Assembly: GCF_901000735.1 (NCBI RefSeq)
Contig: NC_081542.1
Coordinates: 24,629,093 to 24,693,092 of the forward strand
DNA: 64,000 nt
From: Corylus avellana
Lineage: Eukaryota; Streptophyta; Magnoliopsida; Fagales; Betulaceae
Reading direction: 5' to 3'
Every line of letters starts with the position of its first letter. Position 1 is the stretch's first letter. The translations under genes and the position numbers were made by a program. This document shows positions 44,299 through 56,070 of this stretch, piece after piece. The notes beneath the pieces were generated by a model. It worked only from the letters and a program-made list of their open reading frames with translations, was not told the origin of the DNA and made no database searches.

Positions 44299-46989
44299 AT
44301 GGAAATCCAGAGCTTGCTTTCTGGGTTTTGCTCAAACCCAACGATCCCACCAGTCCTAAACACCAAAAAGCCATTCTTTGTGGCGTCACCGCCTATTTCT
44401 TCAACATCTTTCTCTCAACCCCGCAAATGGGTCTCGAATAGAACCTGTCACTCTGTTCCGCAGAGGGTGTGGTCTAAGCAAAGATTAAAGTGTAAAAACG
44501 GCGTAGAAAATGTAGAGAATGATGCTATTTCTCATGGGAAAGATTTGAAAAATGGGGTTAGAAGGAAAAAGCTAGCGGTCCGGTGATGGGTCGAACTTCA
44601 GGTCCATTCATGAAGCTTCTCTTCGAGGATCAGTTCATGGAGACATCGTTGTTTTGGTCATAAATAAACGCGGTTTTCTCTCTTATCTTTATATGGTTCT
44701 GATTTTATTATTTTGATCGTCTTTTTGGGCTTGAAAGTCGTAATTTTTAATTCCTTACGAACTGTAAAACAGTGGAAATTTATATGGAAATTTTTAATTC
44801 AATAAATTTAATAATTTTTTGAACTGATGTCTTAGGAAGAGCATAATGGAATCCCAAAGCAGCATTCATGTGTGTTATTTTCTTTTGTATGGCAGTCTGT
44901 GGAGGGGCAGAGTATGCAAGAGATAAGGGCATCCCAGTTGTTTTGTTCCCTAAAACAAAGGAGGAACCTGACGGACTCTCCCCAAGCGACCTTGTATCTG
45001 TTCTTAGGTCAGGCTCTTCTCCCAAAAACGAAACATTTATGTCTGCGTGTCTATTTTTTCATTTATTCCTGGTAGATTCACTAGTAAGAAGGTTCTTGAT
45101 TTTTGCTCAGCAAGAAGTTTGTATGAAGAAACCCAAATTATATTAATTATTGCTATAAAATCTCTTACATTCTCTGCCACAGGCAGTGGAGAAACTATTC
45201 AATAAAGGAGAGGAGAATACAATTTAGTGTAATTTTTGTTATGTGAAGGAAGTCTGTTAGATCAATCATTATCGAAGATGTTCCTTGTAGCCAATCCTTG
45301 AGATGCCTCATATGGATTTTGAATTCTTAATGTAACTTGTCAACTGTGCATCCTTTTTTGTGCTGCCACTATATAGCTTGATCTTTCCTATCTAAATTGT
45401 GTTTTCTTGGGGTGGCAGATCTCATTTAGGCTTATCCTAGAGGACTTGTAGCTTCTGCCTGTTACTTAGAAGAATTGTTCCTTTATGTAACCCCTGCCAA
45501 GTACTTGATGAGATCCACTCATATCGTAAGCAGTTTCCAGGAAATTATTTGGTTGCACCAAAATTCTGTAGGTTGAAATTCATAAAAATCAAAAACCCCA
45601 AAGCCCACAAGTTGGGAAGGCAGCTGATCAAGATCAGCAATGGTGAATTTGGACTTTGCCACAGTGAAACTGAAGTTTGAACTTTCTCCATCTCTTTGGG
45701 TACAACTTTTCATGGACCAAATACCGGAAAATATGGAAAAAAAAATTCTAGAAAATATTTTAAGCCGAAATATATAGAGCCTTAAGTCCGGTTCTTGTGC
45801 TAGTAGTTAGAGGTCAAAAGAAAAATGTATCAAAATCACATCATGCAAGAATAGTCTATATAAGACGGCTGTGATATCCTTCTTCTTTAATTTTTGTAGT
45901 TAAAAGATGCCTGATTCTTGGAAGTGATTTCTTTAATTTCATAAGCCAAGGAAAGATTGTTGTGTTGAAATGGTACAAAAATATATTAACATTTGTCGTG
46001 TTATCATATTCAGGAGATTTGAGGTTGACTTTATACTCCTAGTGGGATACCTAAAACTTATACCGGTGGAGCTAATCCGAGCTTATCCCAGATCCATAGG
46101 AAACATCCACCCATCACCCATTCCAGCTTTTGAAGGCAAAGGCTATCATGGTATGAAGGTGCATAAAGCAGTCATTGCTTCTGGAGCAAGGTAGGTTGCA
46201 GCATTTGATGTCATATATCTAAACAAATATTGTTTCCTGACCAAGCATAAGGGATTTGCCCATTTTTATCCAACTTTTTTATTTCCATTAATTATAGTGT
46301 ATATGAAGAGAAGTCCAAATATTATGTTTTTGTTCATTTGTGCTTGGTTAGATACTCAGGTCCAACAGTTCATTTTGTTGATGAGCACTACGACACTGGG
46401 CGTATCCTTGCTCAACGTGTTGTCCCTGTGCTTGCTAATGACACTGCAGAGGAGCTGGCAACACGAGTTCTTCGAGAGGTAATGTGATTTTAACGCTGGG
46501 CACATCATAATTTTCCCTCATCTCTCTCTCTCTCACTCTCTCTCTCTTTAGGGTGTGTTAGGTTTTTCCTGTGCAATAAAGTTGAGAAAACCTGAATCAT
46601 TAGTCATTTGTCAACTGTTTTTACTTTGGGACAATAGTAACACCAAGTTCTGGCTGGTTCCTATTGAATGATTTTATGTCTTTTTGTGCCAAATGATAGA
46701 ATAACCTCTAAACTCACCGATCCTCCATCCATGATTGTCTGAATCCCAGACCTGTGTCTTTCGAAGGAGGAGAAGTACCCTCTTGAATGATACAATTACA
46801 GGATTCTTGGGCATAAACTTTCCACTTGGGTGTGATTCCTTTTTGTGACATTTTTATTGTTTTTTTTCAAATTAGGAGCCTCGGCTATATGTGGAGGTGA
46901 CAGAAGCATCGAGTGAAGAGCGGATAATTTGGAGGGAAAATAGTGTTCCTCTCATCCGTAGCAAAGAAAACCCAAGTGAGTTCAGGTAG
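44299..46989 (+). pseudogene. GART copy 3, nearly full length, frameshifted in exon 1
   Basis: All five exons are present: 44299-44672, 44896-45007, 46014-46190, 46352-46478 and 46876-46989. Exon 1 lacks eight bases at about 44578 compared with copy 1 (GCTAGCGGTCCGG), which destroys the phosphate-binding FVSGGGSN motif and shifts the frame. Exon 2 keeps the GGGG that copy 1 lacks, so CGGAEYARDKG reads correctly, and SNFRS is preserved in sequence. Exon 3 has NIHPSPIPAFEGKGYHG, replacing the first glycine of the conserved AFGGKG loop by Glu. The last exon has lost one codon (VPLIRS instead of VPDLIRS) and has EPRLY and ASSEER changes. Introns keep GT-AG borders (intron 2 donor GTCAGG). Confidence 0.88.
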
Positions 46990-48136
46990 CAAAACAAAAC
47001 ATCAGAAATTTTTGCTTTTTGTAGGGTTTAGGTTTTTCTCTATCACTTTTGCCTAGTCTCAATATATATACTAACATACTTGAATACATTTTATACCCAA
47101 AATTGAGAAAAAAAAAAAAAAAACTCCTTCCTAGCCGATTATTGGGGAAGAAAGGGAAAGGAAGAAAAAGAAGCAGGAAGAGGAAAACCATTTTTAAGTA
47201 ACATGGTTTCTGTTCTATTATGTATTATTGAATTACCCTTGCACTTGAGTTTTGTTATGCCAATATTGTATGTGCAACAGGCAGAGTTTGAAGGTGGTTG
47301 TATAAATATCATGAGTAATGCTCCACGTCGCACCCATTTATTACACTCATATCGCATTGGCTGATGTGTCGTGTTTTAAGCAACTTACAATATGCTACGC
47401 CTGCCAATATGAGGCGAGTGTAATCAATGGGTGTGAAGAGTAGCTTTTACTCAAATATCATGGTGTTTGCAAACTCGTGTCTTAAGACTTCTTTATGTAA
47501 ATTTCTGCTCAAATTTTGTTGTTGGCGGTGCGAGATGTTAAGTTTTCATCATTATGTCATCATAAAATAAGGTTACAATTTATGTACAGATGTACTACTC
47601 CCAACCCACACCATGCCGTACACCCGAGACCCAGGTCACCAGAGGGCACAAAAATGGGCTTTCCTAGACCGCCACAAAGATTTTGGCGAGTATGTGTTTG
47701 TCTTTAATGGCGAGTTAGCTGGCCACACAAAGAGAAGGAGAGGAAAGGTACAACTCATCAAATTACGGATTTGGGGAGGATTTTTTAAGGCTCTGTAGCT
47801 TTACTGTATTCAATCTGGGTTCCATTTTAAAAATTGTGCACAAACATGTGGAAATGTAACTTAAGAAAAGGGAACACATAGATAGAGGCAAAGTAAAGTT
47901 GTGTGATAAAAACAAGTCGTGACTTGATTTTGTACATGAATTTCCTCATTAATCTCTCTACTTTTTGAAATAAATCAAAGCAAGAACAGCAGCAGAAGGG
48001 CAAAGAGTAATCACACTCAAGAACAGGGTCATTATATAATAATAATGGCTAGGAATACGCAACATAAAAGAAACAAACTTCCAAAAGGTAACATAGTAGA
48101 CCATCTTCATTCTTCAACAACACTAGAAATTTATAA
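46990..48136. other. intergenic part of unit 3
   Basis: No gene assigned. Collinear with unit 2 except for about 47588-47800, which has no match in unit 2. That segment contains a short open frame with KWAFLDRHKDFGEYVFVF, unrecognised. The shared inverted-repeat element is at about 47310-47460. Confidence 0.55.
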
Positions 48137-48586
48137 TCATGGACTCCTCCATCTCAACTGAAACTCGGCCTCAAAAGTTTTTGTACAAAAGACTACACGA
48201 TCAGCTCCGTCCCCTCCGGTATTATGAATCAGCTCACGCATGCGAATTATTGCAGAAAAATAGTCTTTAATGTCTGCCGCAGTTAACATTTTGTAAGGGG
48301 TCGCAAGCACCCGTAACACTTCGGCCACTTGCGCAAACATCTGCGGTTTGTCGACACAGACGTACATATCATTTTCAGGGAACCTATCGTCGCTGCTCAT
48401 ACAAAAGGGGACTTTTGATGACAAAGCAACCATTAGCTGCTTGCGAGCTTCGCTCAAGTTGGAACTGTTATCAAAATTCACGACAGACAAATCATTTAAT
48501 ATTGTACAGAATGAGCGAAGCTTAATCCAACGAAAGGACCGACAAAACTCTATCCGCCAAGAAGGCAAGTGATAAAAGCCAGGCAT
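48137..48586 (-). CDS. unassigned small protein, family copy 3
   Basis: 149 residues, starting MPGFYHLPSWRIEF, ending FQLRWRSP. It differs from copy 2 at only a few positions (for example I for V in FRWIKL, and D for V in ADIKDYFSAI) with no stop or indel. An upstream noncoding exon ends at 48699, with a 94-base GT-AG intron at 48605-48698. The conserved TATA box is at 48786-48794. No recognised domain. It faces the dead GART copy 3. Confidence 0.65.
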   Translation of the reverse strand: MPGFYHLPSWRIEFCRSFRWIKLRSFCTILNDLSVVNFDNSSNLSEARKQLMVALSSKVPFCMSSDDRFPENDMYVCVDKPQMFAQVAEVLRVLATPYKMLTAADIKDYFSAIIRMRELIHNTGGDGADRVVFCTKTFEAEFQLRWRSP

Positions 48587-48785
48587 ATTCTTCGCTGTTC
48601 ACAACTGGCAACGATGATCAAAAAGGGTAATATAAGTAGGAGAAGTAGAACATTACAACTAAATTTAAACTTTGACAAATACCCACCACATCACTCACCA
48701 GAACTTGCACAGAGCAAGAGAAGGGTTCTTTGGCGAGAGGAAACAAGATGTCTGGCGGTGAAAACAAAAGGATGTTGATAATGTC

Positions 48786-48794
48786 AATTTATAG
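48786..48794 (-). promoter_or_regulatory. TATA box of small gene copy 3
   Basis: CTATAAATT on the minus strand, same position as in the sister genes. Confidence 0.6.
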
Positions 48795-50236
48795 GGGGAG
48801 AAGCTCAGATATGGTGTTCGTCAAGTGGGAAGGAGCAAGAGTTTTTGAATAACAATAAAATGCCATTGATGCGATATAATAATGACGTAACGGAAGATTA
48901 AGAAAACTAACCAAAACAGCAGGGTCTTTGATTTTGTAAGTAGAAGCGTCTTCGTCTTCTACCCAAAAGATAAATCAAGCCCGCAGGCTAAAAGCGCAGA
49001 GTATTTGAGAGAGAATTATCTGATTTGATAATACTTCAATTGGTTGAGTTTTACATAATAAGCTAGTCTATTTATAGAAGAGAAATACTTGTTGAGAAAG
49101 TAAATCTAATCCTAATAGTAATAGTAAACCTAATCCTAGTGAAAATAATTAAAGCAAATCCAACCCTATTAAGGAAAGAAAATAAAGTTCTAATAAAATA
49201 AAATAAAATTGTAATATAAAATTGACAATCAACAAGAGAAATATTTTCCGTTGACTATTATTTTACGTCTCACTAAACACTCGAAATACGGAAAACATGT
49301 TATGTAAATCATTTTTCGGCGAAACGAACGGATCCTTAATCTGAAATAGGAAAACAATCTATAAGAGCTATTTAAATTTGGCTTTTCTTTAAAAATTTGA
49401 AAAAAATTCACAAAAAGAATCATTTAACAAGTTTTCTATTCTATTTCAAATTTAACTTTGATCAAAAAGGCCCTCCAAATACCAAATGCCAAAAAGTGAA
49501 AGTTATTTAGTTTTTTAATCTTATATATTAATTTTCCTTCTCTCTCATCTACCTAGAACCAAAAAAAAAAAAAATAAATAAATAAAATAAAATAATAATA
49601 TTTAACTAAGTTAGAGGAAGATATAATGAGTTTGATATTTAGTTCATTTTAAAAGTCACTTTTCAAATTTAAAAAAGTGAGTTTTTTTCTTTAAATTAAA
49701 CTTTTATTTGAAGAGCTCAATATGGATGCTTTAAGGGAGTACTTATTTGAAAAAACGCAAATTTAAGCCAAAATTATGATTTCACATAACAAATATTTGA
49801 TTAAAAAAAAAAAGCAAAAAATATTCTTCTTGATCGGGTCGGGGCAGTCTATGAACTTCTCCAAATTCAATAATTTTTTTGAGGAAGAATAGACAAACAC
49901 TATCCTTAATAATCTCCTGCCAAAGCCTTCCTTAAATAATGTTCTTTAAAAAAAAAAAAAAAAAAAAAAATAGTAAGAACCACTTTGTTAAATTCATTTA
50001 TCAGATAGTATAAACAAAATTTATCAAACGTGTAAAGCCACGAAGGAAAAATCACCCGATAGAGTCTACCTGCAGGCACATGCGGTATCACCAGGCAAAC
50101 CACCGCTCCGGTCTATGAATCTTTGAACTTGACGAACCCTTTACCCTTTATAAATTTTTTTTTTTTTTTAAAAAAAATAATAATAATAAAATAAAAGTTT
50201 AATATTTTATTTGGCTTTTCTTTTTTTATGAAATTA
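48795..50236. other. flank of unit 3
   Basis: No gene. 48850-49520 matches the flank of unit 2; it contains the empty site of the foldback element. Beyond that are A/T tracts and a segment at 49740-49960 that is partly repeated at 51300-51640. Confidence 0.55.
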
Positions 50237-51857
50237 TTAAAATATTCTGAGTTAAGTACTTCATTAGTATCTGGGTTTGTACTTTTTTTTTTCTCACTAA
50301 GGTTCAAATTCTATCATAATTAACTTAGTACCTTTGTTAGCCCAAACTAACGGAATGCCATGTATCGTCACCTAGAAATGCCACATGTCCTAAAAATTAT
50401 TAAAAAAATAAAACCTAAATATATATTGAAAATTTATGGGTTCGGCCACCCCGTAAATTTTTAATATTTTTTTATAGGTTTAGTTTTTTTTTTTTTTGGA
50501 CACGTGGCAGTTTTACATGATGACACGTGTGACGAAACCTAACGGAAGTATTAAATTGGTCTTTTTCCATAAGTCCAGTACCATTTATGATAAGATTTAA
50601 ACCATAGGTGGAAAAAAATAAAAATGTGTAAACTCAAATATTTTTATCGTATTGAAAAATATATTGGGTAATATACCAATTACCAAAACAAATCTAAATT
50701 AAGCTCTTAATAAGACCAATAAGGATAGTGAAAGTTATTTAACTAAAGTAGAGGAAGATATAGTGAGTTTGATATTATTTAGTTAATTTTAAAAGTGGCT
50801 CTTCAAATTTTTTTTAAAAAAAGAATTTTTCTCTTCAAATTTAACTTTTATTTAAAGAGCTCAATATTGATGCTCTAAGAGCATTCCCAATGGAGGAGCC
50901 AAATTTTGATGCAAAATAGTTCATCAAAACTCACTTTTATCTAGTTTAGCTAACGAATTTTTAAATGCATCAACATCCCATTAGTTATATTTTTATCTAT
51001 GTCATTTAAATATTATTAAAAGTGAGAAAAGTTTTGGGAAAAAGAGAACATGTGAGAGGAAAAATGGGAAAAGTTTTGGGAAAAAGAGAAAACATGTGAG
51101 AAAAATAATAAAAAAAAAAATGGCTCCCTTAAAAAATGCTGCTACATTTAGGTTTTTTTTTTCAGCTTTTCCGGTCAAATATCTATTTTATATTTTCTTT
51201 TGGCTAATCCAATGTAGGGGTTTTTTAAACATTTGAAAAGCCATTTAAATAAAAGTAACATTTGGCTCTTCCATTGTGAATGCTCTAAAATGGTGTTTAT
51301 TTGAAAAAAATGCAAATTTAAACCAAAATTATGATTTCGCATAACAAATATTTGATAAAAAAAAAAAAAAAAGTTCTACCAAATGCTTTTGTGATTTCAA
51401 AAACGTAATTTTTGAAAATCGCAATCCCATAGAGACCCTTAATACTTTATGTGGTTATAAATTGTAATCTGCGAATGGGGAGGAATAGATGAGCGAGCAA
51501 GAAGTATTCTGCTTGATCGGGTTGGGGCAGTCTATGACCTTCTCCAATTTCAATAATTTTTTTCAGCAAGAATACCAAACACTATCCTTAATCTCCTGCC
51601 AAGGCCTTCCTTAAATAATGTTCTTTTAGTTAAAAAAAAATTAACAAATATTTTTTTATCACAAAATATTCACCAAAAATACTTTAAAACCTTTTTCAAT
51701 TTTATATTACATCAAAAGATTTTTCTTAACTAAAAATTTAAATACCCCTTAAAAGTTTTCAAACACCACCATTAACAATAAAACATACACGACCGGACCA
51801 ACAAGAAAACGTTGTATAAAATCAAAATCACCGATCCTCCATCCATGATTGTCTTAA
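50237..51857 (+). repeat. 1.6-kb segment repeated after gap 2 (first copy)
   Basis: Near-identical to 56071-57776, from TTAAAATATTCTGAGTTAA to CATGATTGTCTTAA, with small indels in homopolymers. It is non-coding; it contains ACACGTGGCAG words and MITE-like blocks. Confidence 0.85.
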
Positions 51858-52294
51858 TCCCAGACTTCTGTCTTTGGAAGGAGAAGTACCCTCTTGGATG
51901 ATAAAGTTTGAGGATTCTTGTGCATAAACTTTGCACTTGGGTTGGATTTCTGTGGCATCTTTATTGTTTATTTTTTTCAATTTAGGAGCATCGGCTATAT
52001 GTGGAGGTGACAGAAGCATTGTGTGAAGAGCGAATAATTTGGAGGGAAGATAGCGTTCCTCTCATCCGGTCTGAGCATAGAAAACCCAAGTGAGTTCAGG
52101 TAGCAGAACCAAACATCAGAAATTTTTGCTTTTTGTAGGGTTTAGGTTTTTCTCTATCATATCACTTTTGCCAACTCTCAATATATATACTAAACATACT
52201 TGAATACATTTTTATACCCAAAATTGAGAAGAAAAAAAAACTCCTATCCAGCCGATTAAGGGTGAAAAAGGGAAAGGAAGAAAAAGAAGAAGCA
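51828..52294 (+). pseudogene. GART fragment, copy 4 (last exon only)
   Basis: Begins in the last intron (CACCGATCCTCCATCC, also in units 2 and 3), then the last exon at 51986-52103 and 3' flank. Four extra bases in CCGGTCTGAGC shift the frame before the original stop. The 3' flank is cut at AGAAGAAGCA by the Copia LTR. Confidence 0.88.
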
Positions 52295-52850
52295 TGTAAA
52301 ATATTGAATATATATAAATGCTAATTAACAATATAATTAGCAGCGGAAATTTAATATATATATGTATATGTACCTCCGGCCATTGCTTTGCTCAAGCAGC
52401 TTAAAGAACGACTCCACAGCAATCAAACTAAAACTAAAAACAATATTATTGAGAGGTTCTTCTGACCTATGCCTACCAGTGAGTGCCAATTGATGGAATA
52501 CACAGGCCTTATTTATAGGTAGGTCAGGGGACCCTCAATTAGAGCTGTTACCTTAATTATTCCTCCCATCAAGGAATAAAAAATCAATCAATACAGCTAA
52601 TTGATTCCACAAATATTAAATCATTAATTAAATCAAATACTTGTTCCACAAGAATTAAATCAGTGATTTAATTCAGAATATTTGATTGAAATCAAATACT
52701 TGTTCCACAATAATTAAATCAGTCATTTAATTCATAATATTTGATTTACATAATAAGCTTCAAATTGGAATAGAATATTGAACACCGTAATTATATAATT
52801 ACAATAATATATGTGACATAAAGGGACATACTTAAATGGAATTTCTTACA
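52295..52850 (-). repeat. 3' LTR of the minus-strand Copia element
   Basis: 556 bases with TGTAAGAAATTCC at its 5' end and ATATTTTACA at its 3' end (minus strand). Closely related to the LTR at 60149-60682; both hold a CTATAAATAAGG TATA region and repeated AATCAAATACTTGT words. Confidence 0.9.
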
Positions 52851-53194
52851 TTCTCCCACTTGGCCCTTATGACACATAAATTCCTTATGGTGTTCAGTTC
52901 TATGATTTGGCCAATACTTTATCTATTCCAACCATTCATGGAATCCTCCCACTCATTCAAGGAATACTACACACGAATCATGGCGGTAAAGCTTTTATGT
53001 AATAAGCCGTCCCTTCCATGTATCACGATGTCTAATATCTCCCTAAATGAGTACTTTATGGATAATGTACTTAATGAACGAACTTCCTATAAGTCATTCG
53101 GGTCCAAACTTAATTTTATCCTCATGGATAAGATAATAAATGTGCACAAAACTTTATTAAAATAACATGATGTCTATAGACTGAATAGAAAGAA

Positions 53195-54559
53195 CTAAGT
53201 ACAAAATGAATCAATGAGCCCCATATGCTCCACATGACTTTTAAACTGCTTTACCGGTAAACCTTTAGTCATGGGATCCGCAATCATCAGTTCAGTACTA
53301 ATATGCTCAATGAATACTTCATTCCTTTTAATGTTCTCTCTCACACGAAGGTACTTGATGTCGATATGCTTACTTCTGCTTCCACTTTTATTATTCTTAG
53401 AGAAGAAAATGGCAGCACGATTATCGCAGAAGATCTTGATTGGTCTCGCTATAGAATCGACAACCTTGAGACCATTAACAAAATTTCTTAACCATAATGC
53501 CTGTGTAGTGGCTTCATAGCATGCAATAAATTCTGCTTCCATAGTAGATGTAGCAATTATAGTCTGCTTGCTGCTTCTCCAAGATATAGCCCCTCCAGCA
53601 AGAAGAAAGATATATCCTGAAGTAGACTTCCTGCTATCCACACATCCAGCAAAATCTGAATCTGAATATCCAACCACCTCCAAATGGTCAGTGTGTCTGT
53701 ATGTCAGACTGTAGTCCTTGGTTCCTTGCAAATACCGCATCACTTTCTTTGCAGCTTTCCAATGTTCCAATCCTGGGTTGCTTTGATATCGACCCAGCAT
53801 TCCAACTGCCATTGCAATGTCAGGTCTAGTACAGACCTGTGCATATAATAGGCTGCCAACTGCAGATGCATATGGGATACTTTTCATCTGTTCTTGTTCC
53901 AATGCATTCTGGGGACACTGATTATTACTGAATTTATCCCCTTTAATGATAGGTGCTATAGAAGTTGAACAGTTCTTCATTCTGAATCTCTCTAAAACCT
54001 TTTCAATGTAAGCCTTCTGAGACAATCTCAATATTCTTTGATTTCTGTCTCTGTGAATCTCTATGCCAATGACATATGAGGCTTCACCCAAATCTTTCAT
54101 TTCAAAGTTTTGAGAGAGGAACTGTTTGCTTTCTTGTAGCAAACCTAAATCATTACTTGCAAGCAAAATATCATCTACATATAGGACTAAGAAAATAACT
54201 TTACTCCCACTGACCTTAAGGTATATGCACTGATCAACAAAGTTCTCAACAAAACCATATGAGGTAATAACTTTGTGAAATTTGATATACCATTGGCGGG
54301 AGGCTTGTTTTAGCCCATAAATAGATTTCTTTAATTTGCAAGCCTTCTCACTGTTATCATCAAATCCTTCAGGTTGTTTCATGTATTCCTCTTCTTCAAG
54401 ATCTAAATTTAAAAATGCTGTTTTCACATCCATTTGATGTAGCTCTATATCAAAGTGAGCTACTAATGCCATGATTATTCTAAATGAATCCTTCTTTGAT
54501 ACTGGAGAGAAGGTTTCATGATAATCAATGCCTTCCTTCTGAGTAAATCCCTTGGCCAC
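53195..54559 (-). CDS. Copia reverse transcriptase and RNase H
   Basis: A 454-codon frame with the RT active-site YVDD (LYVDDILLAS), the upstream QMDVKTAFLN and YGLKQASRQW motifs, then the RNase H part with Asp/Glu residues in GYSDSDFAGC and STMEAEF, and the terminal ADPMTKGLP motif. It is the 3' half of a Copia pol polyprotein. It is separated from the integrase half by a one-base indel near 54660, so the copy is inactive as read. Confidence 0.92.
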   Translation of the reverse strand: MAKGFTQKEGIDYHETFSPVSKKDSFRIIMALVAHFDIELHQMDVKTAFLNLDLEEEEYMKQPEGFDDNSEKACKLKKSIYGLKQASRQWYIKFHKVITSYGFVENFVDQCIYLKVSGSKVIFLVLYVDDILLASNDLGLLQESKQFLSQNFEMKDLGEASYVIGIEIHRDRNQRILRLSQKAYIEKVLERFRMKNCSTSIAPIIKGDKFSNNQCPQNALEQEQMKSIPYASAVGSLLYAQVCTRPDIAMAVGMLGRYQSNPGLEHWKAAKKVMRYLQGTKDYSLTYRHTDHLEVVGYSDSDFAGCVDSRKSTSGYIFLLAGGAISWRSSKQTIIATSTMEAEFIACYEATTQALWLRNFVNGLKVVDSIARPIKIFCDNRAAIFFSKNNKSGSRSKHIDIKYLRVRENIKRNEVFIEHISTELMIADPMTKGLPVKQFKSHVEHMGLIDSFCT

Positions 54560-54633
54560 AAGTCTAGCTTTATACCGTTCAACTTTACCAGAAGCATCTG
54601 TTTTGGTTTTGTAAACCCATTTGCAGCCTACGG

Positions 54634-55968
54634 CTACAGCTCCCTCTGGTAAGTCAACGAGATCCAGACTTGATTTTTAGCCATGGATTCCATCTCTTCC
54701 TTCATGGCATTGAACCAAAATGTGGAGTTATCTCCACTCATGGCTTGTGAAAATGATTTTGGATCATCTTTAGGCCCAATGTCAAAATCAGACTCTTGGA
54801 GGTATACAACATAATCACTAGGGATTGCTGGTCTACATATTCTAGAGGATCTTTTTAATCCTACTTCCTCCCCATTTGGAGGAGGTTGAGTAGGCTCATT
54901 CAGAACCTGTTCCTCAGGAGTTGGCTGTTCTGAAATTGATTGTGGTTCAAGGAAATCATTTTGATTTTCCCTAAGCACAATCAAACGTCCTTCATGTGAA
55001 GGAGTTTCAGTCAACTCTCGTGCTTCCTCTAATTCAACCATTTGAGGATGAGCACTCCCACAAGGTTCAGTATCCTCTATAAATTTTGCATTTATAGACT
55101 CAACAATTCTAGGACTATGCGAAGGACAGTAAAACCTAAATCCCTTGGAGTTAACTGCATAGCCCATAAAAAATCCGCTGGTTGTCCTTGGGTCTAATTT
55201 CTTTAGACTTGGATTGTAAATCCTTACTTCAGCAGGACAACCCCATATGTGTAAATGATTTAAACTTGGTTTCCACCCATTCCATAATTCAAAAGGTGTC
55301 TTGGGGACAGCCTTGGATGGAACCCTGTTTAAAACATACACAGCAGTTTTTAAGGCTTCACTCCATAAAAATAAAGGGAGATGGGATTTACTCAGCATGC
55401 TCCTAACCATGTCCATAAGTGTACGATTCCTTCTTTCTGCTACACCATTTTGTTGTGGTGTGCCAGGCATCGTGTATTGAGCCACAATACCTTCCTCTTC
55501 AAGGAATTTCGCAAATGGACCTATCATTTGTCCCTTTTCTGTGTACTTACCACAGTACTCTCCGCCTCTATCAGATCTTATGATCTTGATTTTCTTTTCC
55601 TTTTGTTTCTCTACTTCTACCTTATAGGTCTGAAAAGCATTTAATGCTTCAGCCTTATCATTTAGAAGATAGAGATACATAAACCTTGTATGGTCTTCAA
55701 TGAAAGATATGAAATATCTTTGACCATTTAGGCAGGGAGTAGGAAAAGGTCCACAGATATCAGTGTGTATGATCTCAAGAATCTCAGAACTCCTTTTGGC
55801 ACCTTTAGTGGTCTTAGTGGTTTGCTTTCCCTTTATGCAATCCACACAAGTACCAAGGTTTGTAAAATCAAGAGTTTTTAAAACTCCATCATTCACTAAC
55901 CTTTTGATTCTCTCAATGGAGATATGTCCTAATCTCTTGTGCCATAACAAAGCGGAGTTTTGATCCAT
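54634..55968 (-). CDS. Copia integrase (GAG-pre-integrase plus rve core)
   Basis: A 444-codon frame, open into gap 2. It starts with the zinc-binding HRLGH-type segment ([18 protein letters not shown]). The catalytic triad is in [15 protein letters not shown] and [12 protein letters not shown] Pro/Glu-rich linker and the beginning of the RT domain ([14 protein letters not shown]) follow before the frame is lost near 54660. Its true N terminus is in the gap; the called Met is arbitrary. Confidence 0.9.
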   Translation of the reverse strand: MDQNSALLWHKRLGHISIERIKRLVNDGVLKTLDFTNLGTCVDCIKGKQTTKTTKGAKRSSEILEIIHTDICGPFPTPCLNGQRYFISFIEDHTRFMYLYLLNDKAEALNAFQTYKVEVEKQKEKKIKIIRSDRGGEYCGKYTEKGQMIGPFAKFLEEEGIVAQYTMPGTPQQNGVAERRNRTLMDMVRSMLSKSHLPLFLWSEALKTAVYVLNRVPSKAVPKTPFELWNGWKPSLNHLHIWGCPAEVRIYNPSLKKLDPRTTSGFFMGYAVNSKGFRFYCPSHSPRIVESINAKFIEDTEPCGSAHPQMVELEEARELTETPSHEGRLIVLRENQNDFLEPQSISEQPTPEEQVLNEPTQPPPNGEEVGLKRSSRICRPAIPSDYVVYLQESDFDIGPKDDPKSFSQAMSGDNSTFWFNAMKEEMESMAKNQVWISLTYQREL

Positions 55969-55970
55969 TA

Positions 55971-56070
55971 NNNNNNNNNNNNNNNNNNNNNNNNNNNNNN
56001 NNNNNNNNNNNNNNNNNNNNNNNNNNNNNNNNNNNNNNNNNNNNNNNNNNNNNNNNNNNNNNNNNNNNNN
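55971..56070. other. assembly gap 2 (100 N)
   Basis: Exactly 100 Ns. The left side is mid-Copia; the right side restarts the 50237 segment. Confidence 0.98.

Larger units (their letters stand above)
52295..55970 (-). mobile_element. Ty1/copia LTR retrotransposon, 5' part lost in gap 2
   Basis: Read on the minus strand: integrase frame, reverse transcriptase/RNase H frame, purine tract AGTGGGAGAA, then the 3' LTR (52295-52850). The gene order integrase before RT is Copia-type. Gag, protease and 5' LTR are missing at the gap. Confidence 0.93.

Noticed and set aside
47588..47800. Short plus-strand frame with DRHKDFGEYVFVF
   Set aside because: Specific to unit 3 and looks exon-like, but too short and without splice support to assign.
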